Source: JAOUEA01 sp963825685
GTDB lineage: Bacteria > Actinomycetota > UBA4738 > HRBIN12
DNA length: 64,000 bases
Direction of reading: 5' to 3'
Assembly: GCA_963825685.1 (NCBI GenBank)
Contig: CAWGUD010000037.1
Coordinates: 83,465-147,464, forward strand
Shown: one piece after another, positions 48,545-58,401 of the stretch
Layout of the letters: each line of letters opens with the position of its first letter
Position numbering within the stretch: the stretch's first letter is position 1
Notes under the pieces: model-generated
Database searches by the model: none
The model's input: only the letters and a program-made list of their open reading frames with translations
Told to the model about the DNA's origin: nothing
Position numbers and translations under genes: made by a program

Positions 48545-49528
48545 ATGACGCGACGTCTCCTGCCCGCCGTGCTCGGGTTCACGCTGCTCGCCGCGGCGTG
48601 CACCGGCGACGACGGCTCGGACCCGGCGGCGACGTCGGCGACCGCGTCACCGACCGGGGATGCGGCGTCGTTCTCCGCGCAGGTGGCGAGCTCGGACCTC
48701 GCGGCCGACCTCCCGGAAGCCGTGCAGGTGGGCGTCTTCTCCAGCACCGAGGAAGCAGGCGTGCAGCTGCTGTCGTTCGGGGAGATCGACGTGGCCTTCA
48801 GCTACCTCGGGAGCGACGGGAGCCAGGCGCCGCTCGAAGGTCCGGCGACGACCGCCGAGTTCGTCCCGGCTCCCGGTGACAACCCCGCCGACGGTGACGG
48901 CCCGACGCTCACGAATCCGTCCGACGTCGCGGGCGTCTACGTGACGCCCGACATCACGTTCCCCGAACCGGGCATCTGGAACGCGGCGATCACGACCTCG
49001 GTCGACGGCGGCCCGCCGATGACGCTCGATGCGGCCTTCACGGTGTACCCGGAGCACCGGATCCCCGCGCCCGGCGACGCGGCCCCCGCCACGAAGAACC
49101 TCACGATCGATTCCAAGGGCGTGCCGGCCGTCGCGATCGACTCCCGCGCACAGGACGGGGCGGAGGTCCCCGACCCCGAGCTCCACAGCACGACGATCGC
49201 CGACGCTCTGCGCCGCGGCCGTCCGGCGCTCGTCCAATTCGCGACCCCCGTGTACTGCCAGAGTCAGTTCTGTGGACCCACGGTCGAGGCTCAGGAAGCG
49301 CTGGCCGAGGAGTACGAGGGTGTCGCCGAGTTCATCCACGTGGAGATCTGGCGCGACTACGAAGAGAGCACCGTGAACCAGGCGGCGGCGGACTGGCTCT
49401 TGCGCGACGGCGACCTCACCGAACCTTGGATGTTCCTGATCGACGCCGACGGCGTGATCGTCGAGCGCTGGGGCCCGCTGTTCGACCTCGACGACGTGCG
49501 AGCCTCGCTCGACGCCCTGCGTTCCTGA
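48545..49528 (+). CDS. Lipoprotein with thioredoxin-like C-terminal domain
   Basis: A 327-residue exported lipoprotein (lipobox LLAAAC). The middle ~110 residues form a beta-rich domain and the C-terminal ~120 a thioredoxin-like fold. In place of a CxxC redox pair it has CQSQFC (CX4C) in TPVYCQSQFCGPT. It might be a redox or copper-handling protein outside the membrane; SCO-like function is possible but the family is not recognised. A start at 48536 is an alternative. Confidence 0.65.
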   Translation: MTRRLLPAVLGFTLLAAACTGDDGSDPAATSATASPTGDAASFSAQVASSDLAADLPEAVQVGVFSSTEEAGVQLLSFGEIDVAFSYLGSDGSQAPLEGPATTAEFVPAPGDNPADGDGPTLTNPSDVAGVYVTPDITFPEPGIWNAAITTSVDGGPPMTLDAAFTVYPEHRIPAPGDAAPATKNLTIDSKGVPAVAIDSRAQDGAEVPDPELHSTTIADALRRGRPALVQFATPVYCQSQFCGPTVEAQEALAEEYEGVAEFIHVEIWRDYEESTVNQAAADWLLRDGDLTEPWMFLIDADGVIVERWGPLFDLDDVRASLDALRS

Positions 49529-49570
49529 GGAACGCCACCGACGATCACCGTCTTCCAGCCAGGGTGCCCG

Positions 49571-49576
49571 TAGCAT
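49571..49576 (+). promoter_or_regulatory. Leaderless -10 element (TAGCAT) for the rhomboid gene
   Basis: TAGCAT, then 7 bases, then ATG 49584. The in-frame ATG at 49575 lies inside the hexamer, so 49584 is preferred. Confidence 0.5.
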
Positions 49577-49583
49577 GGACGAC

Positions 49584-50535
49584 ATGGAACAGCAGCCGGT
49601 GATCCCGCCGCCCCCGCCCGGGGGCGATCACTGCTACCGGCACCCCGACGTGGCCACCGGCGTGCACTGCACCCGGTGCGGGCGCGCGATCTGCACCGAG
49701 TGCATGATCGCGGCCCCGGTGGGGCACCAGTGCCCGACGTGCGTGGCCGAGGCTCGCAGCGAGTACCGCAAGGGGCCCGGCCGGCGCGTGGCGATCGCGA
49801 ACGCCAAGGCCATCTCGGTCACGAGCGTGCTGCTCGTGCTCATGGGCATCGGATACGTGCTCGAGATGGTCCTGGGCGGTGTGGGATCGCTGATGAGCGG
49901 GCCGAACACGATCCACCTGGTGCGGCTCGGGGCGTCGATCGGCCTCGCGCAGCTCCCCAACGGCGACGTGGTCGGCATCGCGGTGGGCGAGCAGTGGCGC
50001 ATGGTCACCGCGATCTTCCTGCACGGCGGCATCCTGCACCTGCTGATGAACGGCTATGCATTGTGGCTGTTCGGTCCGGTCGTGGAGCGCGAGCTCGGGC
50101 GGGGGCGATTCCTGCTGATCTTCCTCACGACGGGGCTCTTCGCGAGCGCCGCGTCGTACGCGTTCGCGAGCGACCCGGTGCAGGTGAGCGTCGGGGCCTC
50201 CGGGCGCGATCTTCGGGGTCGTCGGGGCCTTCGTCGCGTACAACTACCGGCACCGCGAGCTGGCGCTGGCGGCGGCGCGCCTGCGAGGGTTGGTGCCGTT
50301 CCTGATCCTGAACATGGTGCTGGCCTTCGGCCTCAACTCCGTCATCGACTGGCGAGCCCACCTGGGCGGATTCGTCGCCGGGCTGGCGGCCGGCATCGTC
50401 GCCGAGGGATGGGGCACGCGCTCGATGCGCACGGCGATCGCGGTCGGGGGTTTCGCCGCGCTCACGGTGGGCGCGCTCGCGCTCGCGGCGTGGAAGACGG
50501 CGCAGTACCGAACCGAGTTCCCGGCGTTCTTCTGA
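49584..50535 (+). CDS. Rhomboid-family intramembrane serine protease, one frameshift
   Basis: About 316 residues after repair. N-terminal B-box-type zinc finger (CYRHPDVATGVHCTRCGRAIC...CPTC) then six membrane helices. Catalytic Ser in VGASGAIFG, catalytic His in DWRAHLGGFVAG, and the HLLMNGYALW loop. It cuts membrane proteins. Net +1 at 50200-50201 (CC) sits exactly before the GASG motif. Zinc-finger-plus-rhomboid is common in actinobacteria. Confidence 0.9.
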
Positions 50536-50555
50536 GCGGATCCTCGGCGCCGGGC

Positions 50556-52061
50556 TCACGACCCCTCGGCGTCGGCGATGCCGTAGAGGTATCCCTCGCG
50601 CGTGCCGAGGTAGAGCCACCCCCGCCAGACCGCGGGCGTCGACTCGATGCACCCTTCGAACCTCATCTTCCACAGCAGCGGCGGGACGACCGACGGGTCG
50701 GAGACGTCCCAGGCGTACAGATCGCCGAGGCAGTCCCCGAGGATCAACACGCCGTCGACGACGACCGGCGACGCGATCGACGGCGCCCCCACCTGCAGCT
50801 CGTGCAGCACGGTCCCGCTGCCCCGATCCACCTCGAGCACCCGGCCCGCGGCCGTCGAGAAGAACACCACGTCGCCGTAGAGCGCCGGGGTCGACCAGCT
50901 GCCGCCCGCGCCCTCGAACCCGATCTCGCGGGCGTCGATGCTCCAGATCAGCGGGTCGTCCGGCCGGCGCGGGTCGAGCTTCATGAGCTGCCCGACCTCG
51001 CGCGATCGTTCGTTGAAGCGCTGGTACTGGGCGGCGACGTACAGGAAGCCCTGTCCGTCGATCGCGATCGAGGCGTCGACGTCGTCGCCGACCCAGAAGC
51101 GCAGGACCTGCTCGACCTCGGTGCCGCCGTCCAAGAGGCCGGCGATGTCCCATCCCTGCACGAGACCCCCGGAGTTCGCGAAGTAGGCCACACCTCTGCG
51201 GAACGCGACGGAGTTCTCGATCGAGACCTCCTGATCCCCGAGCGCCGCCAGCAGCTCGTCGTCGAATCCCGGGATCGTCGCGACGACCTCGGGGGTCACC
51301 GTCACGAGTCCGTCCTCGCCGTACGAGCGGTCGAGGCGGATCACGTAGAACCAGCCGTTCTCCCCGCCCGCGAGCAGGTGGTCCCGGATCACGAGCGGCG
51401 CGCCGTCCCAGTCGTCGTTGCGCAGCGGGCGGGGCACGCTCGTTCCACCGTCGAGGCTCCAGAGCGTCTCGGGCTCGTCGCGGTCGAGCGCGACCACCCG
51501 CAGGTGCCCGTCGCGGGATCCCGCGTAGTAGAGGGGGAAGCCGTCCGGATCGGTCGTCGCCGATCCCTTCGCCAGATCCTTCGTCACGAGTGGAGGGCGG
51601 ACCGGCTCCCCCGTGTCACCGTCGACGAAGTGGTACTTCCCGTCGTAGGCGCCCTCGCGCACCTCGATGCCCCCGCCCTGCACCTCGATCACGTTGGGCT
51701 GACCCGTCCACCCGGTGCCACACCACTCCGCCACATCGACGCCCACGATCGATTCGGAACAGAGCTTCGTGACCTCCGGGTGCTGCCATCGCACGACGGG
51801 ATCGAGCGGCACCGGGCCCCGCCCGTAGTACGAGCGGGTCGCGTTCCCTCGGAACGTCGTGACGCCGCGGACCTCTCGGTTCGCGGGCTTCGGGGTGCGC
51901 ACGGAGACCGAGGCAGGCGGGGCCGCGCCGGTGCTGCCGGCATCGTCGCCACTGCGGACCAACGCCCATCCGACCGCGGCGACCATCAGCGCCGAGACCA
52001 CGCCTGCGGCGATGCCGATGCTCCGACGGGAGGGTCGGAAGGAACGAACGTCCGGCGTCAT
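50556..52061 (-). CDS. Membrane-anchored PQQ-type beta-propeller protein
   Basis: About 501 residues: one N-terminal helix, a Pro/Ala-rich linker, then repeated blades with motifs such as YHFVDGDTGEPV, DGHLRVVALDRD, GRVLEVDRGSG and GYLYGIADAEG. Such propellers bind ligands or hold protein partners; no dehydrogenase active site is visible, so not a PQQ enzyme by sequence. Start 52061 is fixed by TACGAT 7 bases upstream; 52070 is also in frame. Confidence 0.82.
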   Translation of the reverse strand: MTPDVRSFRPSRRSIGIAAGVVSALMVAAVGWALVRSGDDAGSTGAAPPASVSVRTPKPANREVRGVTTFRGNATRSYYGRGPVPLDPVVRWQHPEVTKLCSESIVGVDVAEWCGTGWTGQPNVIEVQGGGIEVREGAYDGKYHFVDGDTGEPVRPPLVTKDLAKGSATTDPDGFPLYYAGSRDGHLRVVALDRDEPETLWSLDGGTSVPRPLRNDDWDGAPLVIRDHLLAGGENGWFYVIRLDRSYGEDGLVTVTPEVVATIPGFDDELLAALGDQEVSIENSVAFRRGVAYFANSGGLVQGWDIAGLLDGGTEVEQVLRFWVGDDVDASIAIDGQGFLYVAAQYQRFNERSREVGQLMKLDPRRPDDPLIWSIDAREIGFEGAGGSWSTPALYGDVVFFSTAAGRVLEVDRGSGTVLHELQVGAPSIASPVVVDGVLILGDCLGDLYAWDVSDPSVVPPLLWKMRFEGCIESTPAVWRGWLYLGTREGYLYGIADAEGS

Positions 52062-52103
52062 GCGACCCATCGTATCGGCAGCGAGGAACCTGCCGGATGC
52101 GGT

Positions 52104-52925
52104 TCAGACCGGCTCGCTCGCCGACCGGTAGCTGCCCAGCACACGCAGCAGCGAGGTGTGCTCGGCAACCGCGGCGAGCGCGTCCTCCACCTCCGGTGCG
52201 TCGGCGGCGGCCATGAGATCCACGTAGAACACGTACTCGAACGGCTTGCCTCGCCTCGGCCTGGATTCGAGCTTGTGCAGGTTGATGTCGCGTTCCGCGA
52301 ACGGCTGCAGGGACGCGAGCAGCGAGCCGGGGCGGTCGCGCACGGCCATCACCAGTGACGTCTTGTCCGCGGGTCCGAGGTCGGGAGCGCCGGTCGAGAT
52401 CGCGGCGAACTTCGTGAAGTTCTCCTTCTCGGTCTGGATCCGCTCCGAGAGCACCGTCAGCCCCAGCGCGGCGCCCGCCTCGACGCTCGCGATCGCGGCG
52501 TCCTCACGGTCGCCTCGCTGCGCGATCAGGCGCGCGGCGCCGGCCGTGTCGTGCACGGGCACCGGCTCGATGCGCATCGACGACAGGAACTCCTCGCACT
52601 GGGCGAGGGCCTGCCAGTGGGAGTGCGCGCGACGGACCTCCTCGAGCCGCGCCCCGGGCACGCCCAACAGCGCGTGGTCGACGCGGACGAGCACCTCGCC
52701 CACGATGTGCAGCAGGCTCGTGTGCTGGAGCTGGTCGTAGGTCTCGTTGACCGAGCCGGCCTGCGAGTTCTCGAGCGGCACGACGCCGTGGTCGGCCTCC
52801 CCGCTGGTCACCCGCGAGAAGACGAGCCGGACGGTCTCACACGGCATCGGCTCGGCGTCGGGGAACAACGAGCGAACCGCTCGCTCGCTGTAGGCACCGG
52901 GTTCCCCCTGATAGGCGACCTGCAT
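52104..52925 (-). CDS. pheA: Prephenate dehydratase PheA
   Basis: A 273-residue monofunctional prephenate dehydratase for phenylalanine synthesis. PDT domain with GEPGAYSE, GVVPLENS and VHDTAGAARLIA, then the ACT regulatory domain with LESRPRRGKPFEYVFYVD. Phenylalanine probably inhibits it through the ACT domain. Leaderless start: TACGCT 9 bases before the ATG. Confidence 0.94.
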   Translation of the reverse strand: MQVAYQGEPGAYSERAVRSLFPDAEPMPCETVRLVFSRVTSGEADHGVVPLENSQAGSVNETYDQLQHTSLLHIVGEVLVRVDHALLGVPGARLEEVRRAHSHWQALAQCEEFLSSMRIEPVPVHDTAGAARLIAQRGDREDAAIASVEAGAALGLTVLSERIQTEKENFTKFAAISTGAPDLGPADKTSLVMAVRDRPGSLLASLQPFAERDINLHKLESRPRRGKPFEYVFYVDLMAAADAPEVEDALAAVAEHTSLLRVLGSYRSASEPV

Positions 52926-53040
52926 CGGCCGGGAAGCGTAGCAAGCGACCTGCGCAGCGCGCGATGATAGGCTCGATCCTGTCCTGGCGACCGTGCCGGG
53001 CGTGCCCCCGAACGCATCGGCTCAGCCTCTCGGATCCGCC

Positions 53041-55051
53041 ATGACGACGTCGACCCAGACCCCCGCGGAGCCACCCGGCGAGATCGATCGCGCGGGGACG
53101 GTCGCGCCGCGTGACGGTCACTCCCGCCGGTCGATGATCCGATGGATCCTCGCCCTGCTCGCCACCCTGCTCGCGGCGACCGTGATCGCGACCGTGATCG
53201 TCGGTCTCGGCGTGCAACGAGATGCCGCGGACGCGAAGACCGAGATCGCGAAGGGGCGTCGGGCGTTGTCCGATGGCGACCTGGCGACCGCACTCGAGAG
53301 GTTCAACGCCGCCGAGGCGGCGTTCGAGGACGCTCGATGCTCGCTCGAGCGGGGGCATCGGCGGTCTGGTCGCGAGGGTCCCGATCCTCGGCCGATCGAT
53401 GGATGTCGCCGCCGGAATCTCCGACGCCGGCGTCGTGCTCGCAGGCGCCGCAGTCGACCTCACGACCGCGCTGGAGCAGCTCCCGGATGGGCTCGGGTCG
53501 CTCGCCCCCGTCCAGGGGCGCATCCCGATCGACACGCTGGCCGAGCTGTCCGACGACGTCGCGGCGGCGGCGGCGGCCGGACGGAGCGCGCTCGCGTCCG
53601 TGCGCGCGACCCCCTCGAGCCTGATCCCCGCGACGGTCGCCGAGGCTCGCTTCGAAGCGGAGGAACAGGTCGCCGAACTCGCCAGGACGCTCGAGGCCGC
53701 CTCGGTGCTGACGTCGCGACTCCCGGCGATCCTCGGCGCGGACGGCGCGAAGCACTACCTCCTGATCGCGGAGAGCCCCGCCGAGCAGCGGGGCACCGGC
53801 GGCATCTGGGGCGCCTACACCGTCATGACGGCACGAGACGGACGACTGACATTCGAGCCTTTCTCGCAGCTCGCGGATTTCCCCGAGATCTCACCCGACG
53901 AGCTTCCGGCGCCGAGCCCGGACTACCGGGAGAACTACGACCAGTACGGAGGGGCCGGAGCATGGAGCGACCTCAACATGACCCCCGACCTCCCGTCGGC
54001 GTCACGGGCGGTGCTCTCGGCGTTCGAGCATGCGACGGGGTCTCGACTCGACGGTGTGCTGGTCGCGGACCCCTACGCCGTGCAAGAGTTGATCCGCGTC
54101 ACCGGCCCCGCCGTCGTCCCGTCGCTCGGCGTCTCGATCCGAGCAGGAACCGTGGTCGACTTCATGACGAACGAGGCGTACACCCTGTTCCCGTTCCGCG
54201 GCCGGTTGCGCAAGGAAGTGCTCGGTGCGGTCGTCGGGGAGGCATTCAACCGGTTCCTCGCACAGCCCGGGAGTCCGACGGAGAAGCTCGAGGCGATCGT
54301 CCGATCCGTGGCCGCGGGACACCTCAGGCTCTACTCGACCGATGCCACGAGCCAGGACGCCCTCCTCACGGCTGGCTTGGACTCCGGGCTTCGCGCCCGC
54401 GAGGGCACCGACCTCCTCGCCGTCCACGTGAACAGCCGCTCGGGGAGCAAGGTGGACTTCTACGCCGAGAGGACGATCGACTACGACGTGCGTCTGGGCG
54501 GCGAGGGCGAGGTGTTCGCGACCACCGCGATCACGATCAGGAACGACGCGCCCACGAGCGGCGTCCCCGGGTACGTGATCGACCCGAACGTGCGGGGATA
54601 CGAGCCGGGCGACAACGTCTCGCTCGTCTCGATGTCCTGCCCTCAACCGTGCGGGCTGGTGACGGCCTCCCGCGACGGAACCGACATCGCGCTCGCCAGG
54701 GGTGAGGAGCTCGGCTTCGTGTGGTACCAGGACTTCTTCACGACACCGGGTGGCTCGAGCACGGCCCTCGAGATCGTCACCCATCGCCGCGGCGTCTGGC
54801 AGGGGAACTCGTCCGGCGGCACCTATCGGTTGGTCCTGCTTCCCCAGACGACCGTGAAACCGACGGAGACGACGGTCGAGATCAGCGCCCCGCAGGGTAC
54901 CGGCATCGTGTGGGCGAACGAACGGATGTCGATCGAGGGCGGAAACGCCGTGTGGAGCGGAGTCCCGGAGGGACGGATGGAGCTCGTCGTCCGCTTCCGT
55001 GCGCCGCTGCCGCTGCGATGGTGGCGCAACGTGACCCGCGCGCTGCCGTGA
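53041..55051 (+). CDS. DUF4012 membrane-anchored protein, one frameshift
   Basis: About 669 residues after repair. An N-terminal helix (IRWILALLATLLAATVIATVI) and a helical region with FNAAEAAFEDA precede a long extracytoplasmic part with YLLIAESPAEQRGTGGIWGAYTV, the DUF4012 landmark. Actinobacterial DUF4012 proteins are often beside polysaccharide genes, as here. Net +1 between 53325 and 53360. ATG 53041 chosen; GTG 52993 is also open and follows a TAGGCT (52968-52973). Confidence 0.78.
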
Positions 55052-55087
55052 GGATCAGCCGTCCCTGCAGCGGAAAGATGGAACGAC

Positions 55088-55115
55088 GAAGGCCCCGGGG
55101 AACCCCGGGGCCTTC
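55088..55115. terminator. Perfect hairpin between convergent genes
   Basis: 13-bp arms (55088-55100, 55103-55115) with an AA loop. Between the DUF4012 stop and the stop of the small anchored protein. Works for both strands. Confidence 0.8.
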
Positions 55116-55135
55116 TGAACAGCCTCCGCCCGTCG

Positions 55136-55375
55136 TTACGACGTGGTAGCGGTGCGACGCCGCGCCACGAACAGCGCGACGAGACCCACCGCGACCAGCG
55201 CGACCGCTACGATCGCGGCCGTCGACGCGTCGCCGCCGGTGAAAGCGGTGCCACCACCTGCACCCTCGACCACGGTCGTGGGTACAGGGGTCTCCGTCTC
55301 CCCGGCGAAGGCGGTGCCGGCAAGCATGGTCATGAACGCGATCGCGCCGACCATGACCGCAGCAGCCTTCTTCAT
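55136..55375 (-). CDS. Small secreted protein with FTG-type C-terminal anchor
   Basis: A 79-residue protein. Signal peptide (AAAVMVGAIAFMTMLAGTAFA), a linker of ~28 residues, then TAFTGGDAS, one membrane helix and an ARRR tail. The order resembles a sortase-type sorting signal (motif, helix, basic end) with FTG in place of LPxTG. The mature part is tiny, so it may be a scaffold or a surface marker. Ribosome-binding site AAGGGA precedes ATG 55375. Longer in-frame starts lack one. Confidence 0.65.
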   Translation of the reverse strand: MKKAAAVMVGAIAFMTMLAGTAFAGETETPVPTTVVEGAGGGTAFTGGDASTAAIVAVALVAVGLVALFVARRRTATTS

Positions 55376-55438
55376 GAGCGTTCCCTTCCTGATGGACACG
55401 GAACCCGCACGTCCGTGTCGCCGCATCTGGGGAGCATC

Positions 55439-55482
55439 ATAGGTCGTTCGAGCTACGGTAGGCAACCCGCCGAACGACCTAT
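55439..55482. repeat. 12-bp inverted repeat over the promoter of the FTG protein
   Basis: Arms 55439-55450 and 55471-55482 (ATAGGTCGTTCG) with a 20-base spacer. On the minus strand, TTGCCT-18-TATGAT reads as a -35/-10 pair in the same place, so the left arm overlaps the -10. A likely operator. Confidence 0.5.
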
Positions 55483-55627
55483 TTCGCCGAAACATATGCA
55501 TCCTCTGCATCCTCCGACGTCCCCTCCGGTGATGCTACCCCAGCCTGTTCGGGGGATACCGTTACCCCTAAGGGCAATGCATTGCGTGGAGACACAAATC
55601 AGCGGTTGTCAGACCGGAGCCGACCGC

Positions 55628-56413
55628 TCACGCATGACCTGCCGAGCGAACAGCGACCATGAAGCGGGGGTTCTGGCGGAGGTACCGTCTCCAGAGTCGA
55701 CGAGGCTCCGAGACCAGCCGGAACGCCCACTCGAGCCCCGCACGCTGAAGGAAGCGGGGAGCCTGTCGCTTCGTTCCCGCGAGGAAGTCGAACGCTGCGC
55801 CGACGCCCAGCGTCACGAGGGGCAACCGGTCGCGGTGCTCCGCCATCCATCGTTCCTGTTTCGGGCAGCCGAGCCCGACGAAGAGCAGGCGCACCCCGGC
55901 TCCGAGGATGTCCTCGACGACCTGGTCGTCCTCGGCGGCTGTGAGCGGGCGGAAGGGCGGATCGTAGGCATACGCGATCGTGAGCGAAGGCCACCGAGCC
56001 GCCGCGACGCGGCACAGCGCCTCGATCGTGGTCGCGTCGCCCCCGTAGAAGCCCACCGGGATGCCGAGCTGGGCGGCTCGCCCGAGGAGTCTCGGCGTGA
56101 GCTCGGGACCGCAGACCCTGGTGGCCGATCCAACGCCGAGGATCGACAACCCCCACACGAGCGGCATGCCGTCGGGCGTGACCAGGTCGCAGCCGTTCAT
56201 GACGTCGAGGAAGCTCGGATCGTCGCGGGCCTCCATCACGTTGTTGACGGTGGCGATGCCCACCGTTCGAGGCCGGTCCTGGTCGGCCCATCCGGTGATG
56301 ATGTCGACGGCGTCGTCGTAGCTCTGCGGAGCGTCGACGCGCATGCCCAACACGTGACGGAACGGCATCCCCGCGACCGGATGCAACCCGGTCGGGCTGT
56401 CCACATCCACCAC
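55628..56413 (-). CDS. WecG/TagA/CpsF-family glycosyltransferase
   Basis: A 261-residue GT26 enzyme, transferring a sugar such as ManNAc(A) to a lipid-linked sugar. Motifs VTPDGMPLVW, GFYGGDATT and GLGCPKQERWM. It follows the sugar transferase with no gap (stop 56414-56416, then GTG 56413), so they are one transcript. Expected second step in polysaccharide chain assembly. Confidence 0.9.
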   Translation of the reverse strand: MVDVDSPTGLHPVAGMPFRHVLGMRVDAPQSYDDAVDIITGWADQDRPRTVGIATVNNVMEARDDPSFLDVMNGCDLVTPDGMPLVWGLSILGVGSATRVCGPELTPRLLGRAAQLGIPVGFYGGDATTIEALCRVAAARWPSLTIAYAYDPPFRPLTAAEDDQVVEDILGAGVRLLFVGLGCPKQERWMAEHRDRLPLVTLGVGAAFDFLAGTKRQAPRFLQRAGLEWAFRLVSEPRRLWRRYLRQNPRFMVAVRSAGHA

Positions 56414-58223
56414 CTACCGGGCGCCCTTACGGGTGAGCAGGACGCCGATCGTCCGCAGCATGATGTAGAGGTCGAGCAACAGCGACCAGTTCTCGATGTA
56501 GAACAGGTCCTGCTTGATGGCCTCCTCGGCGCTCACGTCGCTCCGACCGTTGACCTGCCACCACCCCGTCAGTCCGGTGCGCACGTCGTGGCGCGGGCCG
56601 AGCATCTCGGGGTTGGCCCACACCTGCTCGGCGGTGAGCGGCCTGGGGCCGACGAGGCTCATGTCGCCCCTCACCACGTTCCACAACTGTGGCAGCTCGT
56701 CGAGGCTCAGCGAACGAAGGACCCTCCCGACCGGCGTGATGGGCGCCTCACCGCCCTTGAAGAACGGCTGGGTGCGATCGACCGCCCGATCGTCCATGAT
56801 GCGATCGGCATCGCGATCCATCGTGCGGAACTTGTAGACCGTGAAGAGCTTGTTGCCGCGGGTGACGCGCTGCTGCCGGAAGAGCACCGGACCCGGCGAC
56901 GTCACCCCGACCAGCACACCCACCACGAACTGGATCGGGAGCGATAGCACGAGCGCGACGCTGGCGAGGGAGATGTCGAACGCCCGCTTGAGTGCAGCCT
57001 GTGTCCCGGTCAGCTCGGCGGGACGCACCGCGACGGTCATCAGGGGGCCGACGCGCTGCAGGGTCAGGCGGTTCGTGAGCATGTGTGGCACCCTGGCGAC
57101 CAGCCGGAGCGCGAGGCCCCTGCGGCGAGCCAACTGCTGAAGCCGCCCGAGCTCGGCGGCGGTCAGCGTCGGAGACGCGACGATCAAGCGCCTCGACGGA
57201 GTTCTCATCGATGAGCCGGGCCGCGTCGGCGATCGAGCCGAGGAACGGGGGCGCCGTGGGCTCGTCAGGCCCCGCCTCGGTCGCGATGCGACCGATCGGG
57301 TAGAAGCCGCTCCTGTCGTCGCCGTCGACGGCCTTCGCCACGAAGGCCGCGTCATGGGCCGAACCCACGATCACCGTGCGGTACGCGAGCAGGCCCTTCG
57401 TGCGCAGGCTGCGCGCGTACCGGCGCCATGAGAGCCTGCTGACGACCTCGAGCACGACGAGCATCACGAAGGCGAAGCCGAGCTCGCTGCCGTTCGTCAG
57501 CCCCCCGGCACCGAAGATCATCAGCAACGCGGCCCCGACCGAAGCCGCGCCCACGACACGACGGATCTCCTCTGCCGATGACAGGTGCTTGGAGGCATAC
57601 AGGCCGAAGGCGTGGAAGATCGCGATCCAGGCGACGCTGCCCACGATCGTGAGCATCCACCCCGCGGTGCCGAGCGACCGGGAGACGGCGATCTCCTCCA
57701 GCATGCCCGTGGCGAGCAGCACCACGTTGAGACAGAAGATGTCGCTCGCGATGTGCCCGGCGACCAGCATGCGGTAGCGGGCCTGCGTCGCGCCGTCGGG
57801 CGCCCGGAGGGAGCGGAGGTCGGCCTCGGTCACGACCTCGTCGTGGACGACCTCCTCGGCGGCGAGGGCGTCGGCGACGATCACGTCGACGACGGCCTCA
57901 CCCGAGGTGTCTTCGCCGATCGCGCCGCCGACCGAGTCTCGCTCCGGCTGCAGGTCGCGGATGACGGCGACATCGCCTTCCTGGGTGGTCACACGCAGAT
58001 CGTCGTCGATCCGTTCCACGTCGGAGTGCAGCGGCGCCGGGTCGAGCTGCGGCACGGGGCGCAGGACCGCTGCTGTTCCTTCACTCGTCGCGTCTTCGAT
58101 CCGTCGCTCCACCGCTCGCCTCATCGTTCGCTCGTGCCTGGGGGGAGATGTCAGCGAGACGTTCGGCCCAGCAGACGTCCCCACGATCCGATTGTCCCTG
58201 GAGATGAGGGTGACTGTCCTCAT
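56414..58223 (-). CDS. Polyprenyl-phosphate sugar-1-phosphate transferase (WbaP/EPS type), one frameshift
   Basis: About 602 residues after repair. Cytosolic N-terminal region (~130), four helices, a nucleotide-binding-like middle with TVIVGSAHDAAFVAK, then a catalytic C-terminus: RAFDISLASVALVLSLP, PVLFRQQRVTRGNKLFTVYKFRTM, SLDELPQLWNVVRGDMSLVGPRPL. It starts polysaccharide synthesis on undecaprenyl phosphate. Net +1 at 57191-57192. Start uncertain; 58223 taken, with ATG 58124 region an alternative. Confidence 0.87.
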
Positions 58224-58328
58224 CCCCTGTATGGGGGACGATAACCAGTCTAGACGCGGTGTGCTATCCGCCCAAGGGTCTTCCTTCGACGAGATCGCCG
58301 GGACGATGACTTAGGCCGCATGCGCGAA

Positions 58329-58372
58329 CGCCGGCCGCAACCGGACCGAGAAGGGTCCGGGAGCGGCCGGCG
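58329..58372. terminator. Nested double-stem hairpin after tadC
   Basis: Outer 10-bp stem (58329-58338 / 58363-58372) and inner 7-bp stem (58341-58347 / 58354-58360) around GAGAAG. It sits 30 bases past the tadC stop on the minus strand. Confidence 0.75.
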
Positions 58373-58401
58373 CGAGCGCGTGGCCGAGAGACAGCTGGTG
58401 G

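Noticed and set aside
49575..52358. A 927-codon open frame running from the rhomboid gene into the beta-propeller gene
   Set aside because: It follows the rhomboid frame only to the frameshift near 50200, then reads non-coding sequence antisense to a real gene.
53222..53360. Placing the DUF4012 frameshift at one base
   Set aside because: Several one-base edits give sensible protein in this helical region, so no single site is claimed.
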